Source: Phytoactinopolyspora mesophila (GTDB taxonomy: Bacteria > Actinomycetota > Actinomycetes > Jiangellales > Jiangellaceae). Taken from it: DNA of 64,000 bases. The translations under genes were made by a program, and so were the position numbers. Below, in pieces: positions 17,368 to 24,240 of this stretch. Positions within the stretch are counted from its first letter, which is position 1. Every line of letters begins with the position of its first letter. The stretch lies in the NCBI RefSeq assembly GCF_010122465.1, contig NZ_WLZY01000005.1, positions 366,901-430,900 of the forward strand, read 5' to 3'. The notes beneath the pieces are model-generated. The model had not been told where the DNA came from. It searched no databases and was given only the letters and a program-made list of their open reading frames with translations.

Positions 17368-19779
17368 TTGAATGCGACCGATTATACCGTGATTGAAAAG
17401 CCTTCGTCAATCGACAATATGAAAAAAGAGATTGAGGCTGAACAGGCCTACGTCTCTGTGGTATATGAGCGGTTCGATGCCTTGCGCGATGGGTCCTATC
17501 AGCACTTCGTTGACGGCATCGGGGCGGAGCAATCACCGACCCACCAGGCGAAGCTCGAACGAGATGTCGCGGCGCAGCACCATTCCAGCCGGGCTGCGCG
17601 GCTCTCCGCCGCCGAACACGGTCTGGTGCTCGGCCGCCTGGACGTCGACGACGATGCTCCGCTCTACATCGGACGGGCCGGCATTTACGACGAGGAATAC
17701 GATCCGCTGCTTGTCGACTGGCGGGCGCCGGCGGCGATTCCCTTCTACCGTGCCACGCCTGCCGAACGGCTCGGTGTGCGGCGTCGCCGGCATATTCATC
17801 TGAAGGGCCGTAGCGTGATCCGCCTCGACGACGACCTCCTGGCGCTGGACGAACTCGGCGAGGACGAGATCAAGCACCTGACCGGTGAGGCAGCCCTGCT
17901 GACGTCGCTGAAGTCGGCCCGCACCGGCCGGATGGCCGACATCGTCGCCACCATCCAGGCCGAGCAGGACCGGGTGATCCGTTCCGGTTCCGAGGGCATC
18001 CTCGTCGTCGAAGGTGGGCCTGGCACCGGAAAGACGGTCGTCGCCCTGCACCGTGCTGCCTATCTGCTGTACACCCACCGGGAGCGGCTCTCCAAGAACG
18101 GTGTTCTCGTGGTGGGGCCGAACGCCACGTTCGTGCGCTATATCGATCAGGTGCTGCCCGGCCTGGGCGAAACAGACGTCGTTCTTGCGTCCATGGGGGA
18201 GTTGTATCCGGGTGTGGCAACGTCGCGGCCGGACACCGAGGCGGCGGCCGTCGTCAAAGGCGATCTGCGGATGGCGGCCGTGTTGGAACAAGCGGTCCGC
18301 AACAATGAACGTGCGCCCATCGGTGGCATGAAGGTTGTCACCGATCGAGACACCTACGTTCTCGACGACCAAACCTGCCGGCGAATCCGGGACGAGGCCC
18401 AGGAACTGGCGCGGCGCGCTCAACAACCCCACAACCGGATGCGCCGGTTCGTCGTGCGCGCCGTGCTGGAGGAACTCACCAGTCAGGCGCTCACGGCGAT
18501 CGAGTCCGTGCTCGACGGCGTCGAAGCACCCGACGAGAACGAGGACGAAGTCGATCAAGAGCTTTCCGGGCTCATCGACCGTGACGCGCTGCACCAGGAG
18601 CTGCGCTCCTCGCCTGGTGTCCGGGAAGCGCTCGACGTGCTGTGGCCGGAGCTGACCCCCGAAGGGCTTCTCGGCGATCTGCTGACCGACCCGGTGCTGC
18701 GCGCGGACGTCGCCCCGCAGCTCAGCGTGGACGAGCGAAACGCCGTGCAGCGGGCCGACCGCGGCTCCTGGACCGTCGCCGACGTGCCTCTGCTGGACGA
18801 GATCGCGACGCTGGTCGGAGAGCTTGACGCCACGCTCGACCGGCTTGCCGGCCAGCGGATGCTGGCGGAGATGGAGCGTTCGAGGCATACCGAAGAAGAA
18901 CGCCAGCTGGTATCGGATGCGTACGACGTGGCGATGGACATGGCCATCGACGAAGAAGTGGCGATGCCGGTCGACGCCGAACTCGTGTTGTCGAGGTACC
19001 ACGACACCGGGCCGGACGCGACGCTGTCCCAGCGCGCCCGGCGGGACCGGGAGTGGCGCTACGGCCACGTCATCGTCGACGAAGCCCAGGAGCTGTCGCC
19101 GATGGCGTGGCGGCTTCTGCTCCGGCGCTGCCCGACACTGTCGATGACGGTCGTGGGCGATATCGCTCAGACCAGCGCCCCAGACGGAGTCACTTCGTGG
19201 GCGGAGGTGCTCGATCCGCTGGCTGCCGGCCGGTGGCGCCGGGCCCGGCTGACGGTGAACTATCGCTCCACCGAAGCGATCATGGCTGTCGCATCAGACG
19301 TGCTGGCCGCGGGTGGTTCGGACGGGGCAGCGCCGCGTGCGGTGCGAGAAGGTGGCGACCTGCCGTGGTCGTGGTGTGTCGCCCCGGATCAGCTCGCCAC
19401 CGTGCTGCCCGAGATCGCCACCCGTGAGCTCGCGGCCCTAGGCGAGGGCACACTCGCGTTCGTCGTTCCCGTCTCCTTGCTCGCCCGGAGCATGGCGGCG
19501 ATCAAGCCATACCACCCAGGGGCACGGGGCGCCGGGGATCCGGACATGCTCGATGCTCAGGTCGCCGTGTTGACATCTGAGCAGGCCAAGGGCCTGGAGT
19601 TCGACGCCGCCATCGTCGTGGCGCCGGATGAGATCATCGCCGACTCGCCGCGTGGCTACTCTGACCTGTACGTGGCGCTGACCCGGCCCACCCGCCGTCT
19701 GGGCGTCGTGTACAGCGGTGAGCTGCCGGCTGGATTGTCGCGCCTCGACCCGGTCGGCGAATATCGGCCGAGTGCCTGA
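17368..19779 (+). CDS. HelD/HelR-like UvrD-family ATPase associated with RNA polymerase
   Basis: An 803-residue cytoplasmic SF1 helicase-like protein. The N-terminus (AEQAYVSVVYERFDAL) is a coiled-coil as in actinobacterial HelD. The family signature follows (PLYIGRAGIYDEEYDPLLVDWRAP), then Walker A GGPGTGKT (residues 216-223), Walker B VDEAQE and the C-terminal helicase lobe (LTSEQAKGLEFDAAIVV, YVALTRPTRRL). HelD proteins bind stalled RNA polymerase and recycle it; some confer rifampicin tolerance. The TTG at 17368 has AAAGG 10 bases upstream; an ATG at 17419 lacks a site but begins closer to the conserved part. No rifampicin-associated inverted repeat is visible upstream. The 140 bases before 17430 are clearly AT-richer than the surroundings. 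Confidence 0.88.
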   Translation: MNATDYTVIEKPSSIDNMKKEIEAEQAYVSVVYERFDALRDGSYQHFVDGIGAEQSPTHQAKLERDVAAQHHSSRAARLSAAEHGLVLGRLDVDDDAPLYIGRAGIYDEEYDPLLVDWRAPAAIPFYRATPAERLGVRRRRHIHLKGRSVIRLDDDLLALDELGEDEIKHLTGEAALLTSLKSARTGRMADIVATIQAEQDRVIRSGSEGILVVEGGPGTGKTVVALHRAAYLLYTHRERLSKNGVLVVGPNATFVRYIDQVLPGLGETDVVLASMGELYPGVATSRPDTEAAAVVKGDLRMAAVLEQAVRNNERAPIGGMKVVTDRDTYVLDDQTCRRIRDEAQELARRAQQPHNRMRRFVVRAVLEELTSQALTAIESVLDGVEAPDENEDEVDQELSGLIDRDALHQELRSSPGVREALDVLWPELTPEGLLGDLLTDPVLRADVAPQLSVDERNAVQRADRGSWTVADVPLLDEIATLVGELDATLDRLAGQRMLAEMERSRHTEEERQLVSDAYDVAMDMAIDEEVAMPVDAELVLSRYHDTGPDATLSQRARRDREWRYGHVIVDEAQELSPMAWRLLLRRCPTLSMTVVGDIAQTSAPDGVTSWAEVLDPLAAGRWRRARLTVNYRSTEAIMAVASDVLAAGGSDGAAPRAVREGGDLPWSWCVAPDQLATVLPEIATRELAALGEGTLAFVVPVSLLARSMAAIKPYHPGARGAGDPDMLDAQVAVLTSEQAKGLEFDAAIVVAPDEIIADSPRGYSDLYVALTRPTRRLGVVYSGELPAGLSRLDPVGEYRPSA

Positions 19780-19799
19780 ACGACGACCCCCGGGCGGCG

Positions 19800-21047
19800 C
19801 TACGTCGTCGGCGGTCCCTGCTGGAAGCGGATCCTTAATGCTGCCGCGGCGGCGAGGATGAAGGTGCCGAGGAATGCCGCTACGAGCAGCGCGCCGCGCT
19901 CGCCGAGGTTGTCGATCACGAAAGCGAAGACGATGGGCGCACTGGCTGAGAGCATGAAGCCGGGCAGCAGCAGCCGCCCGACGAACGCGCCGTAGGTGTG
20001 GTGGTCGAACAGCGCGAGCGGCAGTGTGCCGCGAGTGATCGTCAAGAGGCCGTTGCCGGCCCCATAGAGCATGGGAAACGCGATCGCGAGGATCAGCAGC
20101 TCTCCGGCCCCAAGGCCCGCGACGAAACCGAGCGGCAGGAGCGGGGTGGCGATCAACGCCAGTGTGAGCGGATGGATACGCCGCCCGAACAGGACGTCGG
20201 CGAGTCGGGCTACCGATTGCGCGACACCTCGCAGGGCGGCGACCCAGACCGCCGCTGTGGCTGCCAGGCCCAGGCCGGTCAGGATGCTGATCATGTGCGC
20301 CGACATGCTGGCGCCGAGAAAGGCTACCGAGGTCATCATCACGGCGTAGAGGCTCCCCGCGATGAGCCGTTCGCGGCCGGTCCTCGCCAGCGGTTCCGGC
20401 ACCGCTGCGGATGGTGGTGTCGTACCCGGCTCCGGTGGCTCCGCCGGTGAAGGCGCGGGTCCCTTGTGCGGCGACGCATCGGAGGTCTCACCGTATCGGC
20501 CGCGTGGCAGGGCGAGGTGCAGCGGGAGGGTCACCAGGGCGATGGCGGTGTAACACAGGACCGCTCCGCGCCAGCCGACCAGACCGGTGAGACCGTGTCC
20601 GATGGGCCAGAACGCGGTGGACGCCAGCCCGCCCAGCAGGGTGATCTGCGACATGGCACGCCTGGCGGTCGGCCCGCCGATACGTGCCAGGGTGGCGAAT
20701 GCGGCGTCGTACAACGTGCACCGCATGGCCACTCCGAGGCAGACCCACGCGGCGTAATAGGTCGCGAGGGAGGTGGACACCGCCAGGCCGGTGCAGCCGG
20801 CGGCGGCGAGTACCGACCCGATGCTCATGATCTTGCTGCCGCCGTGTCGGTCGATCAGCCGGCCGACCACCGGTGAGGCAAACCCCATGACCAGCAGTGC
20901 CGCCGAGTAACCGCCATAGACCTGCGCGGATTCCCAGCCGAGATCGTCCTCGATGTGACTGCCGAATACGCCGATCAGGTAGTGCGTGACGCCCCAGCAG
21001 ACCAGCTGGGAGGTACCCAGAAAGTGCACCGTGCGGCGCGGGATCAA
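19800..21047 (-). CDS. MFS transporter
   Basis: A 415-residue major-facilitator protein with about twelve membrane segments. The loop 2-3 motif is recognisable (GRLIDRHGGSKIM). The central cytoplasmic loop is Pro/Glu-rich (SPAEPPEPGTTPP). The TTG start at 21047 overlaps the stop of the upstream acetyltransferase gene and has a GGAGG site 10 bases before it; frames further upstream belong to that gene's shadow. Co-transcribed with the GNAT gene, so together they may modify and export, or resist, a toxic amino-group compound. Substrate unknown. Confidence 0.88.
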   Translation of the reverse strand: MIPRRTVHFLGTSQLVCWGVTHYLIGVFGSHIEDDLGWESAQVYGGYSAALLVMGFASPVVGRLIDRHGGSKIMSIGSVLAAAGCTGLAVSTSLATYYAAWVCLGVAMRCTLYDAAFATLARIGGPTARRAMSQITLLGGLASTAFWPIGHGLTGLVGWRGAVLCYTAIALVTLPLHLALPRGRYGETSDASPHKGPAPSPAEPPEPGTTPPSAAVPEPLARTGRERLIAGSLYAVMMTSVAFLGASMSAHMISILTGLGLAATAAVWVAALRGVAQSVARLADVLFGRRIHPLTLALIATPLLPLGFVAGLGAGELLILAIAFPMLYGAGNGLLTITRGTLPLALFDHHTYGAFVGRLLLPGFMLSASAPIVFAFVIDNLGERGALLVAAFLGTFILAAAAALRIRFQQGPPTT

Positions 21048-21656
21048 GGCTGCCGGTCCTCCGGGCTTCCAAGCTCGGGCGCGGTGTGCTGGCCGAGTCC
21101 GATCTCGCGTTGCATCAGCGCGGTGTCGATCCATTGGCCGAACTTGTAGCCGGTAGCCGTGAGGGTGCCGACGTAGCGGAACCCGAGCTTTTCGTGCAGC
21201 GTGACGGACCCGGTGTTGTTGCTGTTGCCGATCACGGCGATCATTTGCCGCCAGGGACCCGCGGCGCACCGCTCGATCAGAGCCGAGAGCAGCAAACGTC
21301 CAACGCCGCGTTGCTGTGCGTCCGGGGCCACGTACACCGAGTCCTCGATGGTGTACCGGTACGCCGGCCGGGGCCGGTAGACCGTGGCGTAGCTGTAGCC
21401 GACGACGGCCCCGCCCGCCTCGGCCACCAGGTAAGGCAGACCGGCCCGCAGAACGGCCGCCTGGCGGGACCGCATCTCGTCGACAGTCGGCGGCTCTTCT
21501 TCGAAGGTGGAGAGCGTGTGCCGCACATAGTGTGCGTAGATCTGCTGAATGGCCGGGACGTCGGCATCGGTGGCGTCACGAACGGAACTGGTGCGGTGCT
21601 GATGGTCGCGCGGATCGAGGATCGACGTCACCGCACGAGCATAATCATTGCTCATT
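21044..21656 (-). CDS. GNAT acetyltransferase, phosphinothricin acetyltransferase-like
   Basis: About 203 residues, one GNAT domain. The N-terminal VRDATDADVPAIQQIYAHYV and STFEEEPP motifs are characteristic of Pat/Bar-type enzymes and related methionine sulfone/sulfoximine acetyltransferases. The acetyl-CoA loop is VAPDAQQRGVGRLLLSAL and the C-terminal motif is NSNNTGSVTLHEKLGFRYVG. The ATG at 21656 has no ribosome-binding site, which suggests a leaderless transcript; a GTG at 21632 is an alternative. Overlaps the MFS gene downstream and faces a LysR gene across 32 bp. Confidence 0.88.
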
Positions 21657-21660
21657 GACG

Positions 21661-21675
21661 TTATACAGTGCATAA
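21661..21675. promoter_or_regulatory. LysR-type operator in a 32-bp divergent promoter
   Basis: TTATACAGTGCATAA is an imperfect palindrome containing the T-N11-A core of LysR-type sites. It is centred between the GNAT start (21656) and the LysR start (21689). The flanks add a wider repeat, ATTGCT (21648-21653) and AGCAAT (21675-21680). Confidence 0.6.
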
Positions 21676-21688
21676 GCAATGCTTTGAT

Positions 21689-22582
21689 ATGCATGAGTTC
21701 AATCTGGCTCAGCTGCACGCATTCGCCGAGGTGGTGGAGGCTGGCAGCTTCTCAGGGGCGGCGGAGCGGCTGAACCTCACCCAGCCGGCCATCAGCCTCA
21801 GGGTCCGCCAGCTCGAGGAGCGCCTGGGCGTGCGGCTGGTTGAACGGGTCGGCAAACGAGTCACCCCCACGGCCGCCGGTGCCCAGCTGTTGGTGCACTC
21901 CGGGCGTATCGAGGGCGCCGTAGCCAGCGCCATGGAAGCCCTTGCTCCGTATGCCACCGGCCAGGCCGGCCGGGTACGGCTCGGGACGGGCGCAACCGCG
22001 TGCATCTACGTGCTCCCGTCCATCCTGCGTAGCCTGCGCCGGCGCATGCCGGCTCTGGAGTTGGTCGTGCGCACGGGTAATACAACGGACATCCTGAAAC
22101 TGGTCGAGGAGAACCGTCTCGACGTCGCGCTCGTCACCACGCCGGCGCCCGGCCGGATCTTCGAGGTGACGCCGGTGCTGAGCGACGAACTCGTGGTGAT
22201 CGCTCCGGCTGACGACGATGCCCTGCCGCACACCGTGACCCCCGGCACCCTGAGCACACTGCCGCTGGTCCTGTACGAGCCCGGCGGCCACTCCCGGCGG
22301 CTCGTGGACGACTGGTTCGCCCGCGCGGGCATAGCGGTGAAGCCGATCATGGAGCTGGGGAGCGTCGAGGCGATCAAGGAACTGGTGGGAGCAGGGCTCG
22401 GATACGCCATTCTGCCGGGCATGGCGGTCCGGGAGGAGAGTGAGCGCGCGGCCATCGTTGCGCGCCCCTTGTCGCCACTGCTGCACCGGGAGCTCGCGCT
22501 CGTCGTCAGGCGAGACAAGCCCGTGCACCGTGGCCTCGAGGAAACGATCGAGACGCTGCGGGCCATGACGTCCAGCCGTTGA
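21689..22582 (+). CDS. LysR-family transcriptional regulator
   Basis: A 297-residue regulator. The winged helix-turn-helix covers residues 1-65 (FAEVVEAGSFSGAAERLNLTQPAISLRVRQLEERLG), followed by a substrate-binding domain to the end. The ATG at 21689 gives the standard LysR N-terminus; the ATG seven codons upstream would invade the operator. Neither has a clear ribosome-binding site. Its target is probably the divergent GNAT-MFS operon. Confidence 0.93.
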   Translation: MHEFNLAQLHAFAEVVEAGSFSGAAERLNLTQPAISLRVRQLEERLGVRLVERVGKRVTPTAAGAQLLVHSGRIEGAVASAMEALAPYATGQAGRVRLGTGATACIYVLPSILRSLRRRMPALELVVRTGNTTDILKLVEENRLDVALVTTPAPGRIFEVTPVLSDELVVIAPADDDALPHTVTPGTLSTLPLVLYEPGGHSRRLVDDWFARAGIAVKPIMELGSVEAIKELVGAGLGYAILPGMAVREESERAAIVARPLSPLLHRELALVVRRDKPVHRGLEETIETLRAMTSSR

Positions 22583-22628
22583 GCAAGGGTGGCGAGAGGC
22601 GGTCCGGGAGGTCACCCTCGGGCACGTC

Positions 22629-22672
22629 GTCAACATAGGTTGACCACGGTACGCCTGTCAACTAAGGTTGAC
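22629..22672. promoter_or_regulatory. Twin perfect palindromes upstream of small HTH gene
   Basis: GTCAACATAGGTTGAC (22629-22644) and GTCAACTAAGGTTGAC (22657-22672) share perfect 6-bp arms and a 4-base spacer, with centres 28 bp apart. The second ends three bases before the ATG of the HTH gene. The arrangement indicates tight autoregulation, probably by that protein. Confidence 0.65.
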
Positions 22673-22675
22673 GCC

Positions 22676-22912
22676 ATGAGTGATGATGTGCTGACGACGC
22701 TGGCTCGTTCGGCCGCGGAGGATGATCCGCTGACTGCGCTTGCTGCGGCTGGGCGGTTGCGCCAGGAGCTGGAGCGGCGCGAGGCGGTGCTCGTCCGCAA
22801 GGCCCGCAATGCCGGTGTCACGTGGGCCGAGATCGCCGCGGCGCTGGGCGTGTCGAAGCAGGCTGTGCACAAGAAGTTCGGTGGTCGTGGGCTGTTCAAG
22901 GGGCAGCCATGA
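22676..22912 (+). CDS. Small helix-turn-helix protein
   Basis: A 78-residue cytoplasmic protein. The first 45 residues are helical and acidic to basic (LTALAAAGRLRQELERREAVLVRKAR); the rest is a helix-turn-helix (GVTWAEIAAALGVSKQAVHKKF) of the AsnC/sigma-region-4-like kind. The ATG at 22676 lies directly after the second palindrome and has no Shine-Dalgarno sequence, so translation may be leaderless. It overlaps the serine hydrolase gene by four bases (ATGA). Small proteins like this are found in actinobacteria next to Clp_N-domain or hydrolase genes; the signal it senses is unknown. Confidence 0.75.
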   Translation: MSDDVLTTLARSAAEDDPLTALAAAGRLRQELERREAVLVRKARNAGVTWAEIAAALGVSKQAVHKKFGGRGLFKGQP

Positions 22913-23910
22913 CTGGTGTGAATGGCGACGTCGAGCTCGCGGCTACGGTCAGCCGGCTCCTTCGGGGCAGGCGGCGAGCGGTCGCGGCCGCCAGTGTCAC
23001 TCCGGACGAGGTTCGCGTCGCCGGTATCGGTGCTGCCCGCGGCGCGGACTTCGAGATCGGCTCGATCTCCAAAGGGGTCACCGGGCTCCTCTATGTGGAT
23101 GCACTCGCTCGTGGGGAGGTCGCCCCGACGTCGACGCTCGGCGATCTGCTGCCGCTGCTCGGCACCCCGGCGGCCGGCCTGGAGCTGGGCTCGATCACGG
23201 TCCATCGCTCCGGGTTGCCTGGGTTGCCCGCGTTGCCCGGATCGGCGTCGGCGATCAGAAGAACGCTGTCGCTGTGGGTGCACGGTGCGAACCCGTACGG
23301 TGAGAACCTCGACGAGCTGCTGTCCCAGGCCCGCCTGGCCAAGCCGGGGGCAACGCGGTCGCGTTACTCCAACTTCGGCTTCGAGTTGCTCGGGCATGCT
23401 CTCGCCAGCGCGGCGGGTACGACGTTCGCCGAACTCGTCCAGCGGCGCATCGCTGGCCCTCTCGGGCTCACCACGTTCTATGTACCTGCCGCTCCCGAGG
23501 GGCTTCGGCCGGCTGCGCTCGTGGGTAGGAACAGGTTCGGACGGACCCGAGAACCGTGGACCGGTGAGGCGATCGGCCCGGCCGGCGGTATCCGGGCTGG
23601 CATCGAGGATATGGCGTGTCTCGTGCAGGCCCTCCTCAACGGCGCTGCGCCCGGTGCCGCGGCACTCGACCCAATCGACGTATTCGGTGGACGCCGTGTC
23701 CGGATCGGAGCGGCCTGGATCACCATCGAGGTCCGCGGCCGGTCGATCACCTGGCACAACGGCGGCACTGGAGGTTTCCGCTCCTGGCTCGGCCTCGATC
23801 GCGACGCCGGTACCGGCGCGGTAATCCTCTCCGCGACCTCGGCCTCCGTGGACGCCGCCGGCTTCCGGCTGTTGGCCGAGCTCACAGAGGAGGCACACGC
23901 GCGGCGATGA
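22909..23910 (+). CDS. Beta-lactamase-fold serine hydrolase (class C / DD-peptidase-like)
   Basis: A 333-residue protein of the AmpC/DD-carboxypeptidase/esterase superfamily. SxxK is seen as SISKG, YxN as YSNFGFELLG, and the KTG-box equivalent is HNGGTGG. Unlike secreted beta-lactamases it shows no signal peptide, so it is predicted to be cytoplasmic. It is translationally coupled to the small HTH gene. The substrate could be an ester, an amide or a beta-lactam; sequence alone does not decide. The pairing with a dedicated autoregulated HTH suggests inducible detoxification. Confidence 0.82.
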   Translation: MTGVNGDVELAATVSRLLRGRRRAVAAASVTPDEVRVAGIGAARGADFEIGSISKGVTGLLYVDALARGEVAPTSTLGDLLPLLGTPAAGLELGSITVHRSGLPGLPALPGSASAIRRTLSLWVHGANPYGENLDELLSQARLAKPGATRSRYSNFGFELLGHALASAAGTTFAELVQRRIAGPLGLTTFYVPAAPEGLRPAALVGRNRFGRTREPWTGEAIGPAGGIRAGIEDMACLVQALLNGAAPGAAALDPIDVFGGRRVRIGAAWITIEVRGRSITWHNGGTGGFRSWLGLDRDAGTGAVILSATSASVDAAGFRLLAELTEEAHARR

Positions 23911-24064
23911 CGAGCGGCGACACGTTGCCGAGCGGCATTCGTCGTCTACCCAGTGCCGCCGATCACCTCTGGTGACGGAGCGTCTCGTGGCCTTCCATGG
24001 GCGCGGCCTCGCTCCTGGCCGGCGATCGCCGTTGGAGATGTGAGTGCTCGTTAGGAGGGTTGAA

Positions 24065-24080
24065 TCGAACAGGTGTTTGG
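24065..24080. promoter_or_regulatory. LexA (SOS) box-like sequence
   Basis: TCGAACAGGTGTTTGG matches the actinobacterial SOS consensus TCGAAC-N4-GTTCGA in 10 of 12 defined positions and lies a few bases upstream of a TATGGT -10 candidate for the DUF222-HNH gene. Some mycobacterial 13E12-family (DUF222-HNH) genes are LexA-regulated, which supports the reading. Confidence 0.5.
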
Positions 24081-24189
24081 CATATGGTGGGGGGTAGCTG
24101 CCGGGAGGGTCGTTGGGTTCTCCATCGGCGTGTGACGAGTAGCGGGCTTTCGGGTGTGGCCGGGCCATCGAACAATCCCCTTGGTGTGT

Positions 24190-24208
24190 CTGTGGCCGTC
24201 AGCCACAG
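24190..24208 (+). other. Leader hairpin before the DUF222-HNH gene
   Basis: CTGTGGC-CGTCA-GCCACAG is a perfect 7-bp stem, 32 bases before the ATG. It could be a small attenuator or an mRNA-stability element. Confidence 0.35.
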
Positions 24209-24240
24209 CGTGCCGGTGATTCGCACAGGGAGTGCTCGTC

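Larger units (their letters stand above)
23911..24240. other. Upstream region of the DUF222-HNH gene
   Basis: A 330-bp gap with no convincing gene. It contains an SOS-like box, a possible -10 (TATGGT near 24085) and a leader hairpin, all listed separately. A transcript from that -10 would have a leader of about 145 bases. Confidence 0.5.
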
